11,283 bases of DNA from Anaerolineae bacterium (GTDB lineage: Bacteria; Chloroflexota; Anaerolineae; JACIWR01): assembly GCA_021162125.1 (NCBI GenBank), contig JAGGZG010000195.1, positions 1-11,283 on the forward strand. Direction: 5' to 3'. Positions 1-5,740 of this stretch are shown piece by piece. Under the pieces are notes generated by a model, which was given only the letters and a program-made list of their open reading frames with translations, made no database searches and was not told the DNA's origin. Position 1 is the first letter of the stretch; each line of letters starts with the position of its first letter. A program made the translations under genes and the position numbers.

Positions 1-237
1 CACTTGTCCCGCGCTGCAGCGGAGGCGGTGGGGGGCGGGGTGGTGGCTATTGACATCCTGGAGGCCCCGGATGGCCGTTTACTGGTGTCCGAGGTCAACC
101 ACACGCCGGAGTTTCGCAACAGCATCGCCCCCACGGGGGTGGATATCGCTGGTCGCATCGTTGATTATGTCTTGGAGGTGGCTGCTATGGAACCGGGAAG
201 GTCTCGTCACGAGTGCTCAGCCGAACAGTCAGACTAG
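1..237 (+). CDS. lysX: LysX-type ATP-grasp ligase, first copy, C-terminal fragment
   Basis: This is the 3' end of a gene that begins upstream of the window; the frame is open from base 1 and stops at TAG 235-237. The visible 78 residues contain the end of an ATP-grasp fold: an AVGGGVVAIDI strand, then SEVNHTPEF, then NSIAPTGVDIAGRIVDYV. These match the C-terminus of LysX, the ligase that joins alpha-aminoadipate (or glutamate in ArgX-type relatives) to the C-terminal glutamate of LysW using ATP. The NHTPEF segment belongs to the ATP/metal site of this family. The NS-x3-TGVDI stretch is closer to what I remember of Thermus LysX than the equivalent part of the second copy. About 20 residues after the conserved end (from MEPGRSRHE) look like a non-conserved tail. 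The gene overlaps the following lysX copy by 25 bases. I am confident of the family; which amino acid this copy uses cannot be read from the fragment. Confidence 0.88.
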   Translation, partial: HLSRAAAEAVGGGVVAIDILEAPDGRLLVSEVNHTPEFRNSIAPTGVDIAGRIVDYVLEVAAMEPGRSRHECSAEQSD

Positions 238-1070
238 GTGTCCTTTGTTCGCGCATACGCCTGGAAGAAAAGCTCATTTTCAAAGCCCTGGAAGAGCGAG
301 GGGTCGAGTATGACCGGCTGGACGAGCGGCGTCTGGCCCTTCAACTGCAGGCCAACGGTCTTGTCGAAAAGTATGACCTGATCTGGTGCCGCTCCATCAG
401 CCACAGCCGGGCTCTGTACGCCCTCAGCATCCTCAACGGCTGGGGGATCAAGACGGTGAACAGCTACCAGGTGGTGCAAACCTGCGGCGACAAGGTCCTG
501 ACCACCACGGCCCTGATCCAACACGGCGTTCCCACGCCGCGCACCGTGGTGGCTCTCAGCGTCGAGGCGGCCCTGCAAGCCATCGAGGAGATGGGCTATC
601 CGGTGGTGCTTAAGCCGGCCATGGGCTCGTGGGGACGGCTGCTGAGCAAGGTCAACGATCGAGAGACGGCCGAGGCCGTCCTGAAGCATAAGGCCACCCT
701 GGGCGGGCCCATGCACAGCGTGTTCTACATCCAGGAATACGTGGACAAGCCTAGCCGGGACATCCGCACCCTGGTGATCGGCGAGGAGGTCGTGTACGCC
801 ATGTACCGCCGCTCCGCTCACTGGATCACCAACACCGCGCGCGGTGGGGAGGCGCTGCTCTGTCCCCTCAGCCCCGAGATCAGGGATCTGTCTCTGGCGG
901 CGGCCCAGGCGGTGGGTGGGGGAATCCTGGCCGTGGACCTCATGGAGACCGACGACGGTCGCTTGGTGGTCGGTGAGGTCAATCACACGCCCGAGTTCCA
1001 CGGCGCTATGCAGGCAGTGGACGTGGACATCGCGGGCAAAATGGTTGACTACATGTTGCAACAGGCGTAA
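213..1070 (+). CDS. lysX: LysX-type LysW:amino-acid ligase, second copy (ATP-grasp)
   Basis: A complete 285-residue ATP-grasp ligase, close to the roughly 280 residues usual for LysX. It should catalyse ATP-dependent peptide-like bond formation between LysW and AAA (lysine branch) or glutamate (ArgX-like, arginine branch) in the cytosol. Visible landmarks: a N-terminal strand VRLGVLCSRIRLEEK (6-20), the CGDK segment (91-94), the VVLKPAMGSWGR ATP-binding loop (131-142), YIQEYV (172-177), NTARGG (207-212) and EVNHTPEF (255-262) of the metal/ATP site. The start is GTG 213, eleven bases after GGGAAGG (195-201), lying inside the end of the upstream lysX copy, so the two are probably translationally coupled. 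Its C-terminus (HGAMQAVDVDIAGKMVDYM) differs from copy one (NSIAPTGVDIAGRIVDYV), so this is a diverged paralogue rather than a recent duplicate. Substrate preference, AAA or glutamate, is open; the family call is firm. Confidence 0.93.
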   Translation: MLSRTVRLGVLCSRIRLEEKLIFKALEERGVEYDRLDERRLALQLQANGLVEKYDLIWCRSISHSRALYALSILNGWGIKTVNSYQVVQTCGDKVLTTTALIQHGVPTPRTVVALSVEAALQAIEEMGYPVVLKPAMGSWGRLLSKVNDRETAEAVLKHKATLGGPMHSVFYIQEYVDKPSRDIRTLVIGEEVVYAMYRRSAHWITNTARGGEALLCPLSPEIRDLSLAAAQAVGGGILAVDLMETDDGRLVVGEVNHTPEFHGAMQAVDVDIAGKMVDYMLQQA

Positions 1071-1207
1071 ACACAGCGGGGCAGTTTTCGACCGCTGAAT
1101 GGCAAAGGCGCAAACCCAGGCAGCAGTGTTGCTGCTGAATGCCCCAGTGCGGGCGCTGTAGCGAACTGTCAGTGGGGGAGCGCCTTTTTGTTAGGCAGGA
1201 GAGGTCT
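1071..1207 (+). promoter_or_regulatory. structured leader ahead of lysY, possible attenuator
   Basis: A 137-nt gap separates lysX from lysY, while other genes in the cluster are packed closely. It holds three successive hairpins: CAGCGG 1074-1079 with CCGCTG 1092-1097; CAGCAG 1121-1126 with CTGCTG 1132-1137 (five-base loop); and a terminator-like stem 1152-1184 followed by five T. CCCCA 1142-1146 can instead pair with TGGGG 1173-1177, which is incompatible with the third stem, so a terminator/antiterminator switch is possible. A 20-codon reading frame (1099-1161, starting MAKAQTQAAV) ends in the left arm of the third stem, but it has one lysine and no clear ribosome site. I see no T-box or lysine-riboswitch consensus. 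I also looked here for lysW and found no protein with paired CxxC motifs. The regulatory role is inferred from the structures only. Confidence 0.35.
1152..1189 (+). terminator. terminator-like hairpin with T5 tract
   Basis: GGCGCT (1152-1157) pairs with AGCGCC (1179-1184), directly followed by TTTTT (1185-1189). The loop is long (21 nt) and can form a small inner pairing, ACT 1165-1167 with AGT 1171-1173. The stem is only six base pairs but entirely G/C-rich apart from one pair. It sits 18 bases before the lysY start and just before its ribosome-binding site (1197-1204), so full termination would cut off lysY and everything downstream; partial termination or attenuation is more plausible. Confidence 0.4.
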
Positions 1208-2245
1208 ATGTTGAAAGTATCCATCGCTGGCGCATCCGGGTACGTGGGAGGGGAGCTGTTGCGGCTGCTGCTGGGTCATCCCGAGGTGGAGGTGAAGCAA
1301 GTTACCTCGGAGCGCTATGCCGGCCAGCCGGTTCACTTCCTGCACCCTAATCTCAGGGGGCGGACGGCCCTGCGCCTGGTGAGCCTGCAGGATTTGGAGC
1401 CATGCGACGTGGTTTTCGTCGCCTTCCCCCACGGCCAGGTGGCCCCGCGCATCGAGGAATTCGCCGCCGTCGCTGGGCGAATCGTGGACTTGAGCGCCGA
1501 TTTCCGCCTCCACGACCCGGCCGACTATCCGCGCTGGTATGGCTGGGAGCACCCGGCTCCCCAATGGCTGCCCCGCTTCGTCTACGGCCTGCCGGAGCTC
1601 CATCGAGAGGCGCTCCGGGAGGCCCGCTACGCCAGTGGCGTGGGCTGCAACGCCACGGTCATCAACCTGGCCCTGTGGCCGCTCTATCGCGCTGGTGTGA
1701 TCGGCAAGACGGTGGTGGAGGTCAAGGTCGGCTCTTCGGAGGGGGGCGCTGCGCCTACCCGCGCCTCCCATCACCCAGAGCGCAGCCACGTCGTCCGCTC
1801 CTACGCCCCCACCGGCCACCGTCACCTGGCCGAGATGCTGCAGGAGCTGGCCTTCGACGGGCGACGGCCCGACATCCACATGTCGGTCACCTCGGTGGAA
1901 CTGGTACGCGGGGCGTTGGCCACGGCGCATTGCTTTCTCACGGAGGACCTGGGCGAAAAGGACATCTGGCGACTGTACCGCCAGGCTTACAACGGCGAGC
2001 CCTTCATCCGCATCGTCAAATTCCGCCGGGGGTTCTATCGCTACCCGGAGCCCAAGATTCTCGCCGGCTCCAACTACTGCGACATCGGTTTTGCCCGGGA
2101 GGAAGGGAGCGACCGGCTGGTGGTCATCGCCGCCATTGACAACCTGATGAAGGGGGCCGCCGGCACTGCGGTGCAGGCGATGAACGTGATGTGCGGCTTT
2201 GCTGAGCCGACAGGGTTGGAGTTTCCGGGGCTGCATCCGATTTAG
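1208..2245 (+). CDS. lysY: LysY, LysW-gamma-AAA-phosphate reductase
   Basis: A 345-residue NADPH-dependent reductase of the ArgC family. It reduces the phosphorylated side chain of LysW-bound AAA to the semialdehyde (and probably LysW-glutamyl phosphate in the arginine branch). The Rossmann motif GASGYVGG is at 8-15. The catalytic cysteine is Cys147 in SGVGCNAT, and the catalytic-site histidine motif is GHRH (203-206). SHHPERSHVVRSYAPTG and the end DNLMKGAAGTAVQAMNVM...GLEFPGLHP resemble LysY of the AAA cluster more than plain ArgC. I chose ATG 1208 because it follows AGGAGAGG (1197-1204) and starts directly at the conserved LKVSIAGASGY strand. An in-frame ATG at 1139 would add 23 residues with no family counterpart. 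Following genes are the other LysW steps. High confidence. Confidence 0.95.
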   Translation: MLKVSIAGASGYVGGELLRLLLGHPEVEVKQVTSERYAGQPVHFLHPNLRGRTALRLVSLQDLEPCDVVFVAFPHGQVAPRIEEFAAVAGRIVDLSADFRLHDPADYPRWYGWEHPAPQWLPRFVYGLPELHREALREARYASGVGCNATVINLALWPLYRAGVIGKTVVEVKVGSSEGGAAPTRASHHPERSHVVRSYAPTGHRHLAEMLQELAFDGRRPDIHMSVTSVELVRGALATAHCFLTEDLGEKDIWRLYRQAYNGEPFIRIVKFRRGFYRYPEPKILAGSNYCDIGFAREEGSDRLVVIAAIDNLMKGAAGTAVQAMNVMCGFAEPTGLEFPGLHPI

Positions 2246-2270
2246 GCCCTCACTCCGCCCTTGAACGCTC

Positions 2271-2374
2271 GCGGGGGGGAAGCCTGTCCTCCCCCCGTTC
2301 CACGGGGGGAGCTAGAGGGGGGCGACTTTCTCTCCCCCCCTCAGTCCCCCCCGCGCGCTTCGCGCGCAGGGGGG
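2271..2374. repeat. cluster of G-tract/C-tract inverted repeats
   Basis: The lysY-lysZ spacer contains several strong inverted repeats built on runs of six or seven G or C. CTCCCCCCG 2289-2297 pairs with CGGGGGGAG 2303-2311 around a five-base loop. GAGGGGGG 2315-2322 pairs with CCCCCCTC 2335-2342. CCCCCC 2346-2351 plus GCGCGC 2353-2358 pair with GCGCGC 2362-2367 plus GGGGGG 2369-2374, with one C/A mismatch and a TTC loop. Another G-tract at 2273-2279 can pair with any of the C-tracts, so the folds are interchangeable. None is followed by a T-run, so these are not ordinary intrinsic terminators. They look like a REP/MITE-like dispersed palindromic element, but only a genome-wide search would show whether it is repeated elsewhere. 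Confidence 0.6.
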
Positions 2375-2442
2375 AAGTTGGCTACCTGTCTACCCCTGAA
2401 CCCCTGATGGGGGGTAGGGATGAGGGCAATGAGGTAAGAACT

Positions 2443-3264
2443 ATGATCGTAGTCAAGATCGGTGGCGTGGAGGGCTTGGGCATCGAGCCGCTCTGTGCCG
2501 ACGTTGCCCATCTGATCGGGAACGGCGAGCAGGTGGTGCTCGTCCACGGCGGCTCTCATCGGACCAACGTCATCTCCGAGAAACTGGGACACCCGCCCCG
2601 TTTCGTCACCTCGGTCTCGGGCCACGTCAGTCGCTACACCGACCGGGAGACGCTGGAGATCTTCGCCATGGTGGTGGCGGGCCAGGTGAACAAGCTGCTG
2701 GTGGAGCGATTGCAGGGGCTGGGGGTCAACGCTGTGGGGCTCTCGGGACCTGACGGCCGGCTGCTGGAAGGACGGCGGAAGTCAGCTCTGAAGATCGTGG
2801 AGAAGGGCAAGCGCAAGGTACTGCGCGGCGAGTGGAGCGGCGTCATCCAGCGGGTCAACGTCTCCCTGCTGAGATTGCTCCTCGACCACGGCTATACGCC
2901 GGTCATAGCCCCGCTGGCCATCAGCCACGAGGGGGAGATGGTCAACGTGGATGGCGACCGGGCGGCGGCGGCCGTGGCTGCGGCGCTGGGGGCCGAAACC
3001 CTCGTCCTGCTGTCCAACGTCCCCGGCCTGCTGAGGGATTTCCCCGACGAGGGTTCGCTCATCCGCAGCATTGGGCGCGGGGAGGTGGAGGCTTATTTCC
3101 CCTACGCCCGGGGGCGGATGAAGAAGAAGCTGCTGGGGGCCACGGAGGCGCTGGAGGACGGGGTGGGCCGGGTCATCATCGCTGATGGAAGGGCACAGAA
3201 TCCCATTCGACGGGCATTGGCCGGAGAGGGGACGGTGATAGCGCAGGAGAGTCTGTTATTCTAA
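2443..3264 (+). CDS. lysZ: LysZ, LysW-aminoadipate/glutamate kinase
   Basis: A 273-residue amino-acid kinase (ArgB/NAGK fold). It phosphorylates the side-chain carboxyl of LysW-bound AAA, the step before LysY, and in related organisms also LysW-bound glutamate. Features: MIVVKIGG with the catalytic-type Lys5, the glycine motif HGGS (35-38), HPPRFVT (50-56) and TDRETLEIF (66-74), SGPDGR (101-106), VNVDGDRAA (167-175), LSNVPGLL (190-197), and GRMKKK (224-229) near the nucleotide site. The whole pattern follows Thermus LysZ closely. ATG 2443 is preferred: GAGG (2431-2434) lies eight bases upstream and the conserved strand starts there. An ATG at 2407 would add a 12-residue tail encoded partly within a G-run. 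The gene follows a 197-nt hairpin-rich spacer, so its expression may depend on RNA structure. High confidence. Confidence 0.95.
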   Translation: MIVVKIGGVEGLGIEPLCADVAHLIGNGEQVVLVHGGSHRTNVISEKLGHPPRFVTSVSGHVSRYTDRETLEIFAMVVAGQVNKLLVERLQGLGVNAVGLSGPDGRLLEGRRKSALKIVEKGKRKVLRGEWSGVIQRVNVSLLRLLLDHGYTPVIAPLAISHEGEMVNVDGDRAAAAVAAALGAETLVLLSNVPGLLRDFPDEGSLIRSIGRGEVEAYFPYARGRMKKKLLGATEALEDGVGRVIIADGRAQNPIRRALAGEGTVIAQESLLF

Positions 3265-3368
3265 AGCAAGTCACTGCCCACATAAAGGCCCTTGCGGACG
3301 AGAAGCCGCCCACTTTAGATGACGTGGACACTATTCTCAGACGCTGGGCTGATGGGTGGGAGAATTGA
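3186..3368 (+). other. start-less open frame across lysZ end and spacer
   Basis: Spacer 3265-3382 (118 nt) holds no recognised gene. One frame is open from after TGA 3183-3185 to TGA 3366-3368, overlapping the end of lysZ in another frame. Its last part reads like a protein C-terminus: KALADEKPPTLDDVDT then ILRRWADGWEN. It has no ATG, GTG or TTG start (only an ATT at 3258), so it is either chance or a remnant of a lost gene. A very weak promoter-like pair, TTGCGG 3292-3297 and TTAGAT 3315-3320 (17-bp gap), lies in the same stretch; it matches only half of each consensus. Confidence 0.15.
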
Positions 3369-3382
3369 AGGGAGAAGCTGCA

Positions 3383-4579
3383 ATGCAGAAATTGAAAGCC
3401 TTTGATTTATCGGACGTCTTCTCTGAAGAGACGCTCTCTGCGGAGATCCATCCCCCTGTGTACATTGATGACACGACACTCAGGGACGGCGAGCAAACAG
3501 CCGGGGTAGTATTCGCTAACGAAGAGAAGATTCACATCGCCAAGATGCTCGCCCAGATAGGTGCCCATCAGATCGAAGTGGGCATCCCCACTATGGGTGG
3601 TGACGAAAAGGAGGCCATCAAAGAGATCGTGCGTTTAGAGCTTCCGGCGAGCATCCTGGCTTGGAATAGGGCTGTGGTGGAGGATGTGAAGCAATCCCTC
3701 GATTGCGGTGTGGACGCGGTGGCCGTCTCCATCTCGTCATCGGATATCCACATTAAATACAAACTCCGCCGTGATAGGCAGTGGATTCTGGATTCCATAA
3801 AGCGGGCAGTGGAATTTGCCAAGAGCCATGATCTCTACGTCTCTGTAAACGCCGAGGATGCTTCGAGGGCCGATCCCGACTTCCTCGTCGAATTCGCACT
3901 CGCGGCCAAAGAGTCCGGCGCTGATCGCTTGCGTTATTGCGACACGGTGGGCATTTTGGATCCTTTCGAGACGTATGAGCGTGTCAAGGCCCTCATCGAA
4001 GAAGTGGACATCCCGATTGAGATGCACACACACAATGATTTCGGGATGGCCACGGCCAATGCCATTGCCGGGCTGCAAGCAGGGGCCACTTACGTCAACA
4101 CCACCGTCAACGGATTGGGCGAGAGGGCGGGGAACGCTTCCCTGGAGGAACTGGTGATGGCCCTCCGGCACTGTAAAGGGGTGAGCCTGGGTATCCACAC
4201 TTCCCTCTTCCGTGAACTTGCGGAGTACGTGGCCCTGGCCTCGGGACGGCCCATACCGGCTTGGAAACCAGTGGTGGGAAGCAGCCTCTTCGTCTACGAA
4301 TCGGAGGGACGGGCCAGTGGAGCAGTCCGCGATCCGACGACCTACGAGATATTCTTGCCCGGTGAGGTAGGGCTTCCTCGCCGGTTTAACGTGGGAAAAT
4401 ACTCGGGTCCTAGCGTAGTCCGCCACAAACTGCGCGAGTATGGTTATCACCCTTCGGAAGAGGAGATGCTGAAGTTGGTTCCCATCCTGCGGGCTCGCTC
4501 TATCGCTCTCAAGCGCTCTCTCTTTGACAGGGAAGTGGTGGAGGCATATTTATCTTTCAGGGAAAGGAAGGTACAGTAA
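3383..4579 (+). CDS. homocitrate/2-isopropylmalate synthase-family protein with altered lid motifs
   Basis: A 398-residue member of the homocitrate synthase/NifV/LeuA family, a TIM barrel that condenses acetyl-CoA with a 2-oxoacid. The barrel looks intact: DDTTLRDGEQ (29-38) with metal-site Arg/Asp, NAEDASR (156-162), RYCDTVG (184-190), metal ligands HTHND (215-219), and NGLGERAGN (243-251). The lid region does not. Where relatives have HESGIH, this protein has YESEGR (305-310), and GKHSG is GKYSG (338-342). It also has an N-terminal extension of about 20 residues compared with its neighbour. ATG 3383 follows GGGAG (3370-3374); a GTG at 3356 would be a less likely start. The TAA is followed immediately by the ATG of the second synthase. 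It may be a partner subunit, an enzyme with another 2-oxoacid, or partly inactive. It lacks the LeuA regulatory domain. Family call firm, exact reaction unknown. Confidence 0.85.
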   Translation: MQKLKAFDLSDVFSEETLSAEIHPPVYIDDTTLRDGEQTAGVVFANEEKIHIAKMLAQIGAHQIEVGIPTMGGDEKEAIKEIVRLELPASILAWNRAVVEDVKQSLDCGVDAVAVSISSSDIHIKYKLRRDRQWILDSIKRAVEFAKSHDLYVSVNAEDASRADPDFLVEFALAAKESGADRLRYCDTVGILDPFETYERVKALIEEVDIPIEMHTHNDFGMATANAIAGLQAGATYVNTTVNGLGERAGNASLEELVMALRHCKGVSLGIHTSLFRELAEYVALASGRPIPAWKPVVGSSLFVYESEGRASGAVRDPTTYEIFLPGEVGLPRRFNVGKYSGPSVVRHKLREYGYHPSEEEMLKLVPILRARSIALKRSLFDREVVEAYLSFRERKVQ

Positions 4580-5740
4580 ATGGCTACAAAGCCCACGATT
4601 CGGCTTTTAGATACAACTTTGCGAGATGGAGAGCAGGCGGTGGGGGTGATCTTCACCCGATGGGAGAAGGAACAGATCGCCACCCTTTTGGCCGAGATCG
4701 GCGTGCCGGCCATTGAGGCCGGTTTCCCCGCCCTGGGCCCGGAGGAGAAAGACTGTGTCAAAGCTGTGGTGGAGGCCAACCTGGAGGTGAAAGGGGACAG
4801 TTCTCCTCTGGAGGTCAACGCCTTTGCCAGAGCGAGCAAGGAAGACGTACGCGCCGCCGCCGAGTGTGGTGTCCATAGCGTGATCATCTCTATCTCCGTC
4901 TCGGACGTCCACATCGAGCGCAAGTTCCGGCGCTCGCGGGAGTGGGTTTTGGGGCGAGCAGAGGAAGCGGCGAGCGAGGCCAAGAAGCACGGTCTCGTCT
5001 TTACTATGAGTGCCGAGGATGCTTCCCGTACCGCCCTGCCATTCCTGATAGAGTATTATCGTCTTGCCGAAAGGCTTGGGGCAAGGATGGTGCGTTACTG
5101 CGACTCTCTTGGCATAGAGGATCCGCTTACCACTTATAAGCGCATCAAGCTCATCTGTCGAGAGATCTCCCTGCCCGTCGAAATGCACATGCACAACGAT
5201 TTCGGGATGGCCACGGCCAATGTCCTGGCGGGGATTCGGGCCGGGGCGAGTTCGGTGGCCGCCTCCATAGGGGGACTGGGCGAACGGACGGGCAACTCTC
5301 CCCTCGAGGAGGTCGTGATGGCCATGAAATACCTGTATGGGGTGGATTTGGGCATAGACACCTCTCGTTTTCGGGAGGTCGCCGAGTACGTGGCTGGGGC
5401 AAGCCAGCGGGCCATTCCCATCTGGAAGGCGATCATAGGGACTAACGTCTTTGCCCACGAGTCGGGCATTCACGCCGACGGCATCCTTAAGAACCCCGCT
5501 AATTACGAGGCATTTAGCCCCGAAGAGGTAGGCTTGCAGCGGCAGATCATCATCGGTAAGCATTCCGGCTCCAAGTCTCTCATCTACAAGTTCAGCGTTG
5601 AGTTCGGCATCGAACTGGATACAGAGACGGCGAACAGGCTTCTGGAGCGAGTGCGATCCACGGCGGTGGAGTTGAAGAGGCCGCTTTTTGACAAGGAGCT
5701 GATGCTCTTGTACAAGGAACTCACCAACGGAGCGCGATGA
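4580..5740 (+). CDS. hcs: homocitrate synthase (NifV/LysS type)
   Basis: A 386-residue synthase expected to condense acetyl-CoA with 2-oxoglutarate to homocitrate, the first committed step of the AAA route. Conserved elements are all present: DTTLRDGEQ (11-19), SAEDASR (144-150), RYCDSLG (172-178), metal ligands HMHND (203-207), GGLGERTGN (231-239), the catalytic lid HESGIH (293-298) with DGILKNPANYE, and GKHSG (326-330). The absence of a C-terminal LeuA allosteric domain favours homocitrate synthase over 2-isopropylmalate synthase, as do the neighbouring lysT/lysU. ATG 4580 directly abuts the previous stop and has AGGAAGG (4565-4571) eight bases upstream. Its TGA overlaps the lysT start in ATGA (5737-5740). 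With its neighbour it forms a pair of paralogues in one transcript. A 2-isopropylmalate synthase role cannot be excluded from sequence alone. Confidence 0.88.
   Translation: MATKPTIRLLDTTLRDGEQAVGVIFTRWEKEQIATLLAEIGVPAIEAGFPALGPEEKDCVKAVVEANLEVKGDSSPLEVNAFARASKEDVRAAAECGVHSVIISISVSDVHIERKFRRSREWVLGRAEEAASEAKKHGLVFTMSAEDASRTALPFLIEYYRLAERLGARMVRYCDSLGIEDPLTTYKRIKLICREISLPVEMHMHNDFGMATANVLAGIRAGASSVAASIGGLGERTGNSPLEEVVMAMKYLYGVDLGIDTSRFREVAEYVAGASQRAIPIWKAIIGTNVFAHESGIHADGILKNPANYEAFSPEEVGLQRQIIIGKHSGSKSLIYKFSVEFGIELDTETANRLLERVRSTAVELKRPLFDKELMLLYKELTNGAR

Noticed and set aside
234..1061. Long antisense open frame opposite lysX
   Set aside because: It mirrors the codon structure of a high-G+C gene; the translation shows no family motifs, whereas the plus strand is unmistakably an ATP-grasp ligase.
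1139..1207. In-frame upstream ATG giving lysY a 23-residue N-terminal extension containing CGRC, reminiscent of a LysW zinc-knuckle
   Set aside because: Only one CxxC pair is present, no acidic LysW tail is seen, the stretch overlaps the terminator-like hairpin, and ATG 1208 has a strong ribosome site and begins at the conserved strand.
1169..2236. Long antisense open frame opposite lysY
   Set aside because: Shadow of lysY; low-complexity translation with no recognisable domain.
2289..2374. Hairpins after lysY as intrinsic terminators, or a CRISPR-like array
   Set aside because: No T-run follows any stem, and there are no regular repeats separated by unique spacers.
3292..3320. Sigma-70-like promoter TTGCGG / TTAGAT before the synthase block
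   Set aside because: Each box matches only three of six consensus positions, too weak to call a promoter.
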